A stretch of DNA of 64,000 nt. Source: Leguminivora glycinivorella. Its lineage: Eukaryota; Arthropoda; Insecta; Lepidoptera; Tortricidae. The notes under the pieces were generated by a model. It made no database searches. It saw nothing but the letters and a program-made list of their open reading frames with translations, and was not told where the DNA came from. Location: NCBI RefSeq assembly GCF_023078275.1, contig NC_062991.1, positions 620,001 through 684,000 on the forward strand, read 5' to 3'. Of this stretch, positions 45,755-56,406 are shown piece by piece (position 1 is the first letter of the stretch; every line of letters starts with the position of its first letter). Made by a program: the position numbers and the translations under genes.

Positions 45755-47012
45755 ATCATATACAAAATAAAATAAAACTAAGAAAACGGATTATATTCAT
45801 TATACGCGATATAATCTGATTCCATAGATTTATTTCATGAGTAACTATCGCGGTGACAGAAGACAATATTATATACACAATTTATTATATTATAAAAGTT
45901 TTTTAATTTATTTTCTTCCAAGGCTACACACGTTTTAATAAAAAAAACTGTGATAAGTTTAATAATTAAACTAAAAGGTCAAGTATTTATGCACGAAATC
46001 ATGTATGCAAATATGTAATATATATGGTGGTGTTTTTACGCAAGTATCAATAATGGTTAGTCCGCAACGCCACTGACGGCGTGGCGGTACCGACCATGAA
46101 TGCTATCCCTTTCGCTCTAGCCGCACGTAAGGTTGGTTCGAAGAGGATCGCACGCTATGTCTGTACCGCAGGCTACAATCGTTATGCTTCTGGTTATAGT
46201 GTGCGTCTGCACACAGGCGCACGCTTAAGATTGATCTCATTGGCCAACATCACGATTGTCATAATAGATGTGAATGAAAATTGAAAGTGAAAATCGAAAA
46301 TAAGTAGTTCTAAAATTGCACGTTTTATTTTTGATTGATTTTACTGACAAAAAAAGAAATCGCAGGCAAAACCGCCCTACACTTCATCATGATTGTCCCA
46401 CAATAGGCGTTGTTTACACGATCCGGCTGGTCCCTGAGGCGCGTTCCAATTTACTAAAAACAAGCACAATACCGAGCACTTTACACGGCGGGGGAGGAAG
46501 TAAAGGGTTTGACGCAAGGGATAGTTGGTATGTCAGGCTTAATTATATTGATATGGATATGTTTCTAGTAATGTACCTACAAGTTCTTAAGTTTTCCTTA
46601 ACTTTATAGAAATTCTCATTCGAAAATGTTCATGCAAGATGCAAGTTGCCGTTGAGAACATCTTCATTAATATTACTAAGATACGCAATGTTCTTAACAG
46701 TTGAACAGTTTGAATTAGGTACCTACACTGTGGCTTTTATCAACTCACCAAATGCCATAGAAATAGACCGTTAAACTTGTCAATATGTGTGCGTAACGTC
46801 AATCAATATCGAGAACTTTCCATGAAAAATTAACAATTTAGAAAATTCTCTCCGGTGCAGGTGCATTCCACGAGAAAGTCGCTTACGATATTACATCGCT
46901 AGTTACTCAACCAACAAGTGTTCCAAGTTCCAACATACACGTCTTTATCAGCTATTTCAAATTCTACTGAGGGGCTACTATTAGAACACTTTTGCACCTA
47001 ATTGTAGGTACA
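45755..47012. other. no gene recognised; one old repeat at 46,353
   Basis: 46,353-46,460 is the third copy of the 42,040 repeat. The 67- and 97-codon ORFs at 46,081 and 46,316 show no family signal, and the second reads through the repeat. Confidence 0.4.
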
Positions 47013-47166
47013 AGGGTGCGTAGCCGAATGGCACAAACGCTCACGAAACGCTCACGAAACGAAACGCTAGTAGATATCTATCTCTATCGCGCTTGCGTAT
47101 TGGCGCGACAGAGCCAGACTACGTTTCGTTTTCGTTTCGCGTCGGAGAAATGCCATTCGGCTACGG
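47013..47166. mobile_element. palindromic MITE 'G', joined to a LINE
   Basis: AGGGTGCGTAGCCGAATGGC through GGCGCGACAGAGCCAG to CCATTCGGCTACG is a compact copy of 'G'. Its terminal CACCCT is missing, and LINE coding sequence starts at once. No second piece of 'G' is found beyond the LINE. Confidence 0.7.
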
Positions 47167-48445
47167 GGCCAGGATACCCGCAATCTCCAAGGTCTTTGAA
47201 ACAGGTCTCTGCGACAGAATAGTTAGATTCTTTAGCATGAATGGGGCCCTCAGCAAGGAGCAGTATGCCTACCGAGAAGGCCGATCTACAGTGGGTGCAG
47301 CGCGCGAATTGCTTGCAACTATTCTAGATCATTTGGAGTCAAGAAGGTACGTTGCCGCTATTTTCTTTGACCTCTCTCGCGCATTTGATCTGGTCGATCA
47401 TACACTTATAGCTGCAAAATTGGAACATTACGGCATACGTGGAACGGCCCTAGATATTGTGCGGTCCTTTTTAGCAAACCGGAACCAAATAACGGAAGTG
47501 GATGGTGTCAGGTCTGATCCAGGATCTATCGGTGACAGGTCGGTTCCCCAGGGCTCCAATGTAGGGAACACCGTATTCACATTACTTATGAATGACCTCC
47601 CATTCCAAAGTCCAATCGTAAAGTTTATTATGTATGCAGATGACATATGTGCAATAGTTCACGGATGCGACCACGAGGAGCTACAGAGTAACATTAGAGA
47701 CATTACACTTAAATTACAATTTTGGTTTGACGTCAACGGCATGCAACTGAATATAAGTAAAACAAACCTAATACACTTTTCACTCAGCTGTGTAGCGCAG
47801 TCGACACTCGATATCAATGTCGATGGCGATCGAATTGAACCTGTGCACCATGCTCGTTATGTAGGTTTCACGTTCGATAAAGGTTTGCAATGGGGGGAGC
47901 ACATCGACGCCGTATGTTTGAAACTCAACTCTGCCTATTATGCTATATCTCGCCTAAAGCGGACGTTAACACGGCAAAATTTAATGACTGCGTACTGTGC
48001 CTACTTCCATACACACCTGACCAGTGGAATAGATTTATGGGGCTTAGCGGCTGACAGAGACAGGCCGTTTTTGATTCAAAAAAAAGTTATTCGCCTTATA
48101 TGCGGAGTTCCTCCAGATGAGACGGCCAGGCCACTCTTCATTCACCTCAGAGTGTTGACAGTGCCTTCTCTCTATATCGTCGAGGTGGCTAAGTATGTGA
48201 GAAGGAACCCGAATGAATTCCCCTTAGCACGAAGTAACTTTGCAAGGAGGAAACTGGGGCTGGCAGTCCCCGCACATAGACTGCAGAAAACGGGCAAGTC
48301 TCTCAAGGTAATGGGCGCTAAAGTGTACAATAAGATTCCTGAAGCTATCAAAAATGTTGACAATGAGCGCCAATTTATACATAAGTTGAAAATGTATTGC
48401 CTAATGAAGGCCTATTACACAATAAATGAGTTCTTTGATGAATGA
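47093..48445 (+). CDS. LINE reverse transcriptase ORF, 5'-truncated but open
   Basis: The frame gives 450 residues. The first ~24 (MRIGATEP...) are translated from MITE 'G', so the ATG is not a native start. From about residue 25 it is a Jockey/CR1-group RT: ISKVFETGLC, YREGRSTVGA, motif A FFDLSRAFD (91-99), motif B SVPQGS (150-155; Ser replaces the usual Gly), motif C YADD (181-184), NGMQLNISKT, and a C-terminal tail ending MKAYYTINEFFDE. There is no stop or frameshift within the RT, unlike the other two LINEs here, so this copy is relatively young. Endonuclease and ORF1 are absent, and it cannot be autonomous. Confidence 0.85.
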   Translation: MRIGATEPDYVSFSFRVGEMPFGYGARIPAISKVFETGLCDRIVRFFSMNGALSKEQYAYREGRSTVGAARELLATILDHLESRRYVAAIFFDLSRAFDLVDHTLIAAKLEHYGIRGTALDIVRSFLANRNQITEVDGVRSDPGSIGDRSVPQGSNVGNTVFTLLMNDLPFQSPIVKFIMYADDICAIVHGCDHEELQSNIRDITLKLQFWFDVNGMQLNISKTNLIHFSLSCVAQSTLDINVDGDRIEPVHHARYVGFTFDKGLQWGEHIDAVCLKLNSAYYAISRLKRTLTRQNLMTAYCAYFHTHLTSGIDLWGLAADRDRPFLIQKKVIRLICGVPPDETARPLFIHLRVLTVPSLYIVEVAKYVRRNPNEFPLARSNFARRKLGLAVPAHRLQKTGKSLKVMGAKVYNKIPEAIKNVDNERQFIHKLKMYCLMKAYYTINEFFDE

Positions 48446-48785
48446 AAATTTAGCTAAAAATTAAACATGACCTAAAATGCCATAATAAAATTGTATTTAC
48501 GAATTCTTATTTATTATTATTATTTTTAATTGTAATTTCATTGATTTTCGAATTGTGTTGTAATTATTGTATTGATATCACTTTTCTGATCATTACTATT
48601 ATTATTTATTTTTTAATGTACAAAATGGCATCAAGTTCCTTAGATCAAATTAGACATCATTTTATTGGAATTTTATTTGAAAGATTGTATTTTAATTTTT
48701 TTATTTTTTACATAATTGTAACAGTGTTTGACGGTGTATGATTAGTACCAATAAATGTATCTATCTATCTATCTATCTATCTATC
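47166..48785 (+). mobile_element. 5'-truncated LINE with (TATC)n tail
   Basis: RT ORF, a ~310-bp AT-rich 3' UTR, then about seven TATC/ATCT units at 48,759-48,785. No target duplication could be matched: sequence after the tail (ATGCCACAGATT) does not repeat the MITE end at 47,160. Confidence 0.8.
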
Positions 48786-48819
48786 ATGCCACAGATTAAC
48801 AAAGATCGCATTTGTCCGC

Positions 48820-48821
48820 AG
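48820..48821 (+). promoter_or_regulatory. predicted splice acceptor for the erm coding exon
   Basis: CGCATTTGTCCGCAG|ATACCC gives an AG with a short pyrimidine-rich stretch, 16 nt before the ATG. It lies only about 35 bp beyond the (TATC)n tail of the LINE, so its branch point and tract must be within that space or inside the LINE tail. Prediction only. Confidence 0.4.
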
Positions 48822-48837
48822 ATACCCACGCGTCACC

Positions 48838-49926
48838 ATGCAGCCGTTCCAGACGTCAACGCGCGAGCCGCGCGAGCCCTCCCCCGACCGCGCCTCCTCC
48901 CCCGACACCCCGCACACCCCCGCCCCCGCGCCCGTCCTCAACTTCTCCATCGCGCGCCTCATGGAGCCCGACCGCAAGAAATCCGTCTCCCCTGACCCCC
49001 CGCCATTCCTCTCCTACGGCGCACAGCTGTTAGACTCAGCGTTCAAACAGTACATCCCAGCTGCCAGGCGACAACTAGTCTCACACTACCCGCTACTCTA
49101 CTACGGTCCAGACTTAGTTTCTCTAAGCTACGCCCATCAGCTCCAACTTCCCCGACCACCACCAGCCTCACCCCCGCGACCGCCCAGCCCAAGACCAGCT
49201 ACCGACGTCGTCTCCTCAACTACCGGCCCTACACCATCCCCGGCTAAAAACAAAAGCTTCGCTTGCGGAGATTGCGGCAAAGTCTTCAATGCACATTACA
49301 ATTTGACTCGACATATGCCTGTCCACACAGGAGCTAGACCATTCGTCTGTAAAATCTGTGGGAAGGGCTTCAGACAAGCATCAACTTTGTGTAGACACAA
49401 AATCATTCACACGTCGGAAAAGCCTCACAAATGTCTCACTTGCGGCAAAGCGTTTAACCGCTCTTCTACTCTGAACACACACGCGCGCATCCATGCCGGC
49501 TACAAACCCTTCGTCTGCGAATTCTGCGGAAAAGGGTTCCACCAGAAAGGGAACTACAAGAACCACAGGCTAACCCACAGCGGAGAGAAAGCTTACAAAT
49601 GTAGTATTTGTAACAAGGCGTTTCATCAGATCTATAATCTAACCTTTCATATGCATACTCATAATGAACGGAAGCCGTTTACTTGTAGTATTTGCGCTAA
49701 AGGTTTCTGCAGGAATTTCGATTTGAAGAAGCATACGAGGAAGTTACATTTGGGGACAAGTTCGTCTAATAACGACTCGTCGTTGGACACGCAGGATGAG
49801 TCGACGCAAGAGGCAAGTCCGGAAGAAGCACGCGCGGCTTTCCGACCTTTCCTCGGGTCTCCATACCCTAGACTGTTGGACGCGCGGCTGCCTGCACCGA
49901 ACACGTTTTTCTCGAAGCTGTTGTGA
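48838..49926 (+). CDS. Fezf/earmuff-type zinc-finger transcription factor
   Basis: A 362-residue nuclear repressor of the Fez family, which in insects and vertebrates controls neural progenitor and forebrain fate. The eh1 motif [10 protein letters not shown] (33-42) should bind the Groucho/TLE corepressor. Six tandem C2H2 fingers follow: Cys/His sets at 143/146/159/163, 171/174/187/191, 199/202/215/219, 227/230/243/247, 255/258/271/275 and 283/286/299/304. The finger sequences ([30 protein letters not shown]) are the conserved Fezf array. The N-terminal and 105-137 regions are Pro/Ser rich; the C tail ends FFSKLL. The start is chosen for CACCATG and because the eh1 motif then lies at the usual N-terminal place. 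The whole protein fits one exon; an upstream 5'-UTR exon is likely. GC-rich in its 5' third, unlike its surroundings. Confidence 0.93.
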   Translation: MQPFQTSTREPREPSPDRASSPDTPHTPAPAPVLNFSIARLMEPDRKKSVSPDPPPFLSYGAQLLDSAFKQYIPAARRQLVSHYPLLYYGPDLVSLSYAHQLQLPRPPPASPPRPPSPRPATDVVSSTTGPTPSPAKNKSFACGDCGKVFNAHYNLTRHMPVHTGARPFVCKICGKGFRQASTLCRHKIIHTSEKPHKCLTCGKAFNRSSTLNTHARIHAGYKPFVCEFCGKGFHQKGNYKNHRLTHSGEKAYKCSICNKAFHQIYNLTFHMHTHNERKPFTCSICAKGFCRNFDLKKHTRKLHLGTSSSNNDSSLDTQDESTQEASPEEARAAFRPFLGSPYPRLLDARLPAPNTFFSKLL

Positions 49927-50275
49927 CCCGCGGCCTATTTCAATAACTTCGGAGAGAATAACGATTGTGAGTGAAGTGATGAGACTATGTAAATATTGTT
50001 AGTGAAATGTCCTTACAGTGATTCTCGTGTTTTAGGTGTTGAGTAAATTTATGAACGTTGAAATCCAAAATCCAGACGAGATTAAGAGCGATTGGAAAAC
50101 ATTCAATCAGGTAGGGAATTCAGTCGTAAAACAATCAAATTTTGAACTAGTTTTACGCCTTTTGACCTAGACCTAGAGTTTTGACGTTTATGACGTTATA
50201 ATACCTACAGTGTGTACAGTACCTAAAGCTAATACTGGCGAATCTCTGAACGGTGGGTATAGGAAATAAGAAATG
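49927..50275 (+). other. presumed erm 3' UTR start
   Basis: Unique AT-rich sequence after the TGA with no repeat. The transcript end cannot be placed; no strong AATAAA is seen before the repeats begin at about 50,276. Confidence 0.35.
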
Positions 50276-50400
50276 ATTTTTTTAAATACCACGTCGGTGG
50301 CAAACAGGTATCGGCCCGCCTGATGGAAAGCGGCCACCGTAACCTACGGACGCCTGCAACTCAAGGGGTGTCACATGCGCGTTGCCGACCCAAATTAGAT
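50276..50400 (-). repeat. common lepidopteran interspersed repeat fragment
   Basis: CACGTCGGTGGCAAACAGGT ATCGGCCCGCCTGATGG through CAAGGGGTGTCACATGCGCG TTGCCGACCC is a repeat I recognise from many lepidopteran sequences. It has a single copy in this window, so borders are approximate and its class unknown. Confidence 0.45.
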
Positions 50401-50811
50401 GACTTTTACTTAAAATTGAATTAAGACTGTCATCGTAACCATGTTTACAGTACAATGCTTCTAAAAAAAATGAATAATGGGGTGGGGTGAAAATTAAGAG
50501 TAGGTAACTCAAAAACACCTCTTAATTAATGATAACACTACTGAATTACACGTATAGTTTACTTTATCGGCCGTATAAGGCGTACACACTGTATATAAAT
50601 CTCTATTGACGTATTCTAAATCGTCACAAACTCATAGGGTCTGAAATGAAGTGAGTGCAAATAGTTACAGTTAAAATTAAAGTAAATATTTAATTAATAG
50701 CACCTACCTACATACTAATTAATATTAGAATGTTGTCGGTCCTCTGAGTCAGATTACCACTAGATAAAAATAATCTTTAAATGTCACACCTCAATTTATT
50801 CTTCTCAATGG

Positions 50812-50935
50812 GACCGATTTTTGAGTCTCACGCGTTCGAATTCAGAAAATTGCCACTGAAAATAATAAGCAAGTCACCGTTTTCAACCGGTCTTTTAGTG
50901 ACAAAATCTCGTATGCGAGATTCAAAAATCGCCCT
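50812..50935. mobile_element. MITE 'S', copy 3
   Basis: GGACCGATTTTTGAGTCTCA to GAGATTCAAAAATCGCCCTC. The right arm is partly changed (AAAATCTCGTATGCGAG). Confidence 0.75.
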
Positions 50936-50947
50936 CCTGATTAGATC

Positions 50948-51083
50948 CCGACGATAAAAAAATGTGTCCCAAATTTTCCATACAAAACTCGAGTTTCCAA
51001 TACGTCACGCACGTAGTAAGTTCATACTAAAATCGTGACGTAAGAGGAAAAAAATAGGACACATCTTTTTATCGTCGGAATCG
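50948..51083. mobile_element. 136-bp MITE, CCGACGATAAAAAAATGTGTCC ends
   Basis: CCGACGATAAAAAAATGTGT on the left pairs with ACACATCTTTTTATCGTCGG on the right, around ACGTCACG-type inner arms. Confidence 0.7.
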
Positions 51084-51319
51084 AATTCAGCTCGTGATTC
51101 TGAGAAGAATGAGCCCAAACACGTCCAGATCTGGTGAAATTCGATATTCGAGATTTATTTTGGAAAACGCTCTTTGTCGTTTTGAATTACATTTTTCATT
51201 TTTTTTAATTGCTATCTATGTACAGGGGAAAGAAACATTTCACAGGGGAACGAAAATTTTATTATTTTTTGCGCTAAGACGCACGGTTAGGAGATACAGC
51301 CATTCAACATTTTCTTTTC

Positions 51320-51450
51320 AGTAAAATTGTATTTATTTTATTTCATGCAATGTTTGAGAATAGCACTATACATGCTTCGCCGTGAAAACGTTATATAATA
51401 ATTAGCCAGCAATCCCTTATTTCCCGGCGTCTGCAGTAATGTACTATTAA
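51320..51450 (+). repeat. copy 2 of the 29,329 repeat
   Basis: TTTCATGCAATGTTTGAGAA TAGCACTATACATGC, and TTTCCCGGCGTCTGCAGTAA TGTACTATT, match the two ends of the earlier copy in inverse orientation. The CCGG-rich middle is missing. Confidence 0.45.
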
Positions 51451-51817
51451 ATCGAGGCAAGGTTTTCTAAGACCGTTTTTTGGAATTTGGCAGCATGGAA
51501 TTTGGTCCCTTACTGACTCGCTATCAAAATACACCCTGTATAAAACCATAACCCATCGCTATTATATTAGGTAATTACTAGTATATAAGGTGAGATGTAT
51601 ATATTATGTACCTATTCATATAAAATAATTAATAGGTTCTACGAGATTTTAAATTAAGTCAGTATATTAAATAGTTTAGTTTTATGTTAGATATAGTATG
51701 ATTGTGATGTAGTTGTATATATAACTAGATATAGTCGAGCTGCAATATTGAATGTAATTAAAGATATTATACGTACCTTTTGGCTTTCATTTCATTTGGT
51801 AGGTACCTAAGTATAAA

Positions 51818-52028
51818 TAAATAAATAAATATTACAGGATTTGAACACAGATTGACTGAGGCCCACGGTAAGCTCAAGGCTTGTGTTGTGGGTACTCAGA
51901 CAACCATATATATAATATATAAATAATTATATACATAGAAAATATCTATGACTCAGGAACAAATATCTGTGCTCATCACACAAATAAATGCCTTTACCGG
52001 GATTCGAACCACGCTAGGCCAGACCGGA
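51818..52028 (-). mobile_element. tRNA-SINE, minus copy with internal deletion
   Basis: An AAATAAATAAAT tail at the left, then the reversed body, B-box GGGATTCGAACC (reverse strand) and TAGGCCAGACCGG. About 35 bp between A-box and B-box are lost. Confidence 0.75.
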
Positions 52029-52430
52029 CGTCAGTATACTCGTACTTAGCTACAGTCATTTACCACTTTTTAAACACTGCAAATATATACTTATGACGTG
52101 CACAGATATTTTTGCGGCTGATTTCGTTGTTTGACTGTTTTAATAAAGCAACGAATTTTTTTGTACGCAAAATAAGCACAAAATCATATATCAAATCCAT
52201 CAAAATCTCTCGATAAATTTCGACAAGTAACAAAGCTTGCCCCAAATTATTTTATTCGGCCACATAAATGCACAACAGACCTTGCCAGACTATAATTATC
52301 GCCTCAGTAAACCACGGTGGCAATGTAGGAACTGCACATTAACTTTTGCAAATGGCTCTCGACGGTAAAATACTATAATTTACTAACTGCCGTGTAAGAT
52401 GAAACCGGTTTGTAATCAAAATGACTTATG

Positions 52431-52496
52431 TACAGTGAGCTGGCGAATTTATCAACGAATTCATAATTTATCCATGCAATTTCGCAACTCACTGTA
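52431..52496. mobile_element. 66-bp hairpin MITE
   Basis: TACAGTGAGCTGGCGAATTT to GCGAACTCACTGTA-like mirror. The core is shared with 13,692-13,773. Confidence 0.5.
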
Positions 52497-52518
52497 CACA
52501 GGAGTCCACAGTTATAAT

Positions 52519-52950
52519 AGTTATTTGTTATACAAGGGAGCAAAGTTGTATTTTAACGCCGAGTGTGGAATTAAAAAACGAGCAAGTGTAGGGATTCTAT
52601 AGTTGAACCACGAGCGAAGCGAGTGGTTCGAGAATAGAATCCTGAATTTGCGAGTTTTTTAAAACACGAGAAGTAAAATACATTTGCACCCGAGTGTAAC
52701 ACAAAACTTTTCCCCTCACTATAGCGAGGAAACTAATACAACGCAAAAAATGCGTTTATCACTGCTTCCAGTAGTTCCACAGGTGGTAAATCATCTTTAT
52801 TACTAGATTCACCAACTTTTATCAATTTTAAAGAAGTTAATTTGACTTTATTCAAGGTCAAATTACTTTACCCACTAGTGGATAAAATGCGTTTTTACCC
52901 ACTGGTATTAAAGGACAAAACACGTGTTTCCGAGCTAGTGAGGGGAAAAG
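52519..52950. mobile_element. repeat 'K', inverted copy
   Basis: AGTTATTTGTTATACAAGGG to CCGAGCTAGTGAGGGGAAAA, the reverse complement of 40,064-40,482 with few indels. Confidence 0.75.
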
Positions 52951-53040
52951 TAATTAATAATAATATGCCTTTTTCTGGCACCCTGTATGTTTTTTCCAAA
53001 ATCTATAAACGACAATATTCATCAATTTGTCATTCGTCAA

Positions 53041-53555
53041 AATAATGTAAAATTGATAGTTTTAGTCGGTGAAATACTACACTTTCCGTTATCCAATAGA
53101 TTTATTTAATTCAAATTTCAGTTAGAGCATCTTATTATCTTGATTTTTATAAGACTGGATTTTTGAAAACCAAGTCACTAAATTAATTATGTTTTTTTCT
53201 CTAATGCACGTTTAGAAAAACTCACGTATAGAGCTGAATTAGTCGATCTTATTTGTAAAATTTGGACGATTTTGATTACTAAAACAGGTAAATTTATAAT
53301 TCGTATACCCTGTACTACAAACTTCTCAGACTACATTTTGATTATAAGGTTTTAAAAAAGAGTAAACGAGGCTAAGACGAATTCAATTTTTTTCAGAAAT
53401 TACCTAAAATTAAGTGACAATTTCTTTGAAAATCTAAATCACATTGAAATGATTTTTATACTTAATTAATCTGCAACGTTTACTTAAATTGCTGGTATGC
53501 CTTAGTGATTATAAATTGCTATTATTTATTTTTGGCAATTTTTTGAAAACGAGCC
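53041..53555. repeat. ~515-bp direct repeat, copy 2
   Basis: See 42,566-43,080. Sequence blocks GTAAAATTGATAGTTTTAGT, CCTGTACTACAA and AATCTGCAACGTTTAC are collinear. Confidence 0.65.
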
Positions 53556-55104
53556 TTCACCGGTACAATTATTACCACTTTTGGACATTTTCTCATATTT
53601 TGTTAGACCAAGTAGAAAAAGTTCTATAATGTGATATATATTTGTAATCTACTCGCAAAGCCATTTAATTTGATACCACACACGGTATGATCAAGCGCTC
53701 GGTTACGATTTCACTGTTTTTTACACGAAAGCCCTCTTAAGACCGTTTTCGCGTAGCAGAACGGGATCTGGTAGCTGCCCTCACTGACCCGCTATCAAAA
53801 TACACCCTGCATAGTACAGGGTCCGTACGTCCGTAGCCAAACGTACGATCGTTTACGCTCCGTAGCTCATCGTAGTTATTCCTCTCTTTCTATTGCTATT
53901 ATATAGTCTTGGCACAGACTTATAACAAAATGGTTAGATTAGAACCAAAACTTAAGCTGAATTTAGACGCGCAAGTTATTGCTGCAAGTATTGAGACCGA
54001 AGTATATGCAAGAAAGACTTGCAGACATTTGCCACTCACTTTTACTTATTAGTTGCGTCTCAAAACTTGCAGCAATATCTTGCTCGTCTAAACCTGGCTT
54101 TAAAGACAATTTCGGTTTCGCTACCGAATAACACATTAAAAAGTCGTGATAGCCATAGCCACACTAGCCACATATAGGTCCTGTTTTACAAATTGCCCGT
54201 TGATCCACAGTGAGAAGTGACGTTTCGCAGTAATTGCCGCGCGTCCGCTGCGCCGCGCATTGTCCCGATTGTGCGCGTGCGCCGCCTCCGCTGCGATTCC
54301 ACTGGCATTCAAACTTTCAAACATAACATTAGGTCCACCTGTAAGTATTTACACGGATATGGGTAATTGATTTTCGTGTTATACGCTGAAGTTCGTAGTA
54401 ATCTTAAGAAAGTAGAACTTAAAAAGTGGAAACATTGTAGCGTCCACGGCCTTTGGATAAATACTCCAGCGCTCTGCCAACTAAGCAACCAAGTCAACCA
54501 AGCCAGCGAAATCTTCCACCACATAGGTCAACGGGACCCGTAGTGACATCTACCGTAAGAGTGTTAAACTTCTTAAACGGCAACCGGAGTTCCAAGTCAT
54601 ATTGGAAATCCACCAGTTACGATGCGCTAACCATGCTAATTTTTTAACTTCTGATTAGCAGAAACGTCTGCAATCGATGCTACAAGACTTATAATAAATT
54701 TAAAAGTGGAAAATGAGAGGCCGTGACTCTGGATTCACGGACAACTCTCACTCAAGGCAGACAGAAGTCATTGGGAGCATTCTTATAGAAAAAACCGTTA
54801 ATCCAACAGTTTGAGAACCACACTTGTAACTCGAGACTCCCGCAATCACAATTATCGGCGCTATTTAGTGAAAATAATAGAAATATCGCTCCCCATACAA
54901 AACAGTAATAATCCCTATACTTTTGTAGAGACATAAGACTTTATTTGATTGAGTGTATGGAAAAGAATGGTGAAGTTATTACCCTCGACTGAGAAATGTC
55001 GAAATTGTGTACAGGATGGGTAAGTAAAATTAATAGAAGTACAAAAAATACAAATAGTTTATTTCATTAGGTACTTTTTTTTAACCCCTGACGCTGTTAT
55101 AATA
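53556..55104. other. no gene recognised; tRNA-like scrap at 54,460
   Basis: On the minus strand about 54,480-54,440, TTGCTTAGTTGGCAGAGCGC TGGAG has an A-box and D-arm look. The expected B-box position (CCGTGGACGCTACA) is decayed. Remaining ORFs are short and unconvincing. Confidence 0.4.
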
Positions 55105-55335
55105 TGGCGTGTCGTTGTCTGTCCGTCCGTCCGTCCGTCCGTCCGTCCGTCCGTCCGTCCGTCTGTCTGTCTGTGTGTGTCTGCCTGTGGCATCGTATCG
55201 TAGCTCCCGAAGGGATGAACCGATTTCGATTTAAGTAGTTGTTTTTTGTTTGAAAGCTGAGTCGGGAGTGTTCTTAGCCATGTTTCATCAAAATCGGTCC
55301 ACTTATGTCGCGGTCGGGGGTTTTTTTTAATTGCA
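55105..55335 (+). mobile_element. repeat 'P' with a (GTCC)n array
   Basis: GTCTGTCC then ten GTCC units, GTCTGTCTGTGTGTGTC, GGCATCGTATCGTAGCTCCC, and the usual end GGTCGGGGGTTTTTTT. Confidence 0.75.
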
Positions 55336-55803
55336 ACGGCAATTGGATTAAGTCAAGTACAAAGGCGAACTTATCCCTGATAGGGATCTCTTCCAGTTAA
55401 CCTAATGAAGAAAAGTATGTAGGTGGTATCGCTCCGATCGCTCGCAGAAGTTTTTGCATAAAAAAGTTTATTTTTTGGTTATCGTTTTCAAGCCACCCTG
55501 TATGTATACTTGTCTCGCGCTGCGCTTTTGAGCCGGAAGCAAGCTGCGCGCGCGCCGACTCTGTGAAAAGACTCTCATTACTCCCGTTAACGTTTAACGC
55601 ATTGTTGGCGTTGGCTTTTTGATTCGCGGGACTATTGTTTTGCGAGCATACGGTTTTGTTTGGTCCACGCTCTTTTGACTTGTACGATTAAATACTTTCC
55701 AGCGAAGAAGGGTCGTTAATGTGTGTACAACAAGGAACTTTTCTTCTGAATGTATAATATCTTTATTTACATGAACATATTTACATAATTAAATAAGAAA
55801 CTA

Positions 55804-56065
55804 CCTGCCTAACTAGATGCCTGTGTGGTGACGGGTTAAGAATTTCACCACCCCCTTTCTTCCCGTGGGTGTCGTAGAAGGCGACTATGAGATATGGGTT
55901 AAATTGTGGCGTAGGCGAGAGGCTGGCAACCTGTCACTGCAATGCCACAGTTTCGTTTTCTTTCAACCCCTTATTTGCCAAGAGTGGCACTGAAGCTTTA
56001 GTAGTTTCACGTGTTCTGCCTACCCCTTTATGGGATATAGGCGATAGGCGTGATTGTATGTATGT
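55804..56065 (+). mobile_element. full-length retroposon 'T', 262 bp, with 13-bp TSD
   Basis: Perfect direct repeats AAATAAGAAACTA at 55,791-55,803 and 56,066-56,078. The element runs CCTGCCTAACTAGATGCCTG TGTGGTGACGGG, through TTCACCACCCCCTTTCTTCC, to GGGATATAGGC...TTGTATGTATGT. It has no clear A/B-box pair, so it is either a SINE not of tRNA type or a LINE end. It is inserted in the REL remnant's 3' UTR. Confidence 0.85.
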
Positions 56066-56094
56066 AAATAAGAAACTAAGATTAAACTTAAAAG

Positions 56095-56400
56095 CTAGCT
56101 AATGTCTAAAATAGGCCCTTGAGGCATTGTACCAAGGATACTGGCGACATTTCCTCGCCGTATCGCAATGCTGATACGTTGTGCGAGGAAGTCGCCAGCT
56201 CTTCGGTCACCACTTACCTCAACCAGACGCTTCGCGATTTCTATGAACAACTTGTTCGCGCTGGGACCCCCTAGAGTTTCTACGCCAACGGTACGGAAAG
56301 GTATTCTTTGACAATTTTTTTTATATTTAATGCGTTTCAAAATTTCGGCACTTTCTGCCGCTGCGCCCGCTTTTATCTTGGTCCGTTGGAGGGATTGCAA
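56095..56400 (-). pseudogene. REL retroelement C-terminal fragment
   Basis: A 101-codon ORF. From TKIKAGAAAESAEILKRIKY to RRGNVASILGTMPQ it aligns without gaps to the last ~90 residues of the large ORF at 61,463 (TRIQAGGAADQAQVLKRRKY ... RGNAASVIGTMPQ), at roughly half identity by eye. Conserved are KxxKY, VETLG, RAGxxxxQRIxxAIxRGN and the IGTMPQ end. The fragment is too short to be functional. Its divergence implies a separate subfamily rather than a recent copy. Confidence 0.75.
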
Positions 56401-56406
56401 TAAAAC

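Larger units (their letters stand above)
55740..56405 (-). mobile_element. 5'-truncated REL-type retroelement remnant
   Basis: Minus-strand order: the last ~100 codons of an endonuclease-like domain (56,400-56,095), then a 3' UTR whose TTTTAAGTTTAATCTTAGTT and following AAATAAAGATATTA resemble the 3' UTR of the 61,463 element. The UTR is split by retroposon 'T' at 55,804-56,065. The 5' border joins half of another 'T' copy. Confidence 0.6.

Noticed and set aside
48812..49033. Pro/Ser-rich ORFs overlapping the start of the zinc-finger gene
   Set aside because: Out-of-frame readings of the GC-rich N-terminal region; the zinc-finger frame explains the sequence.
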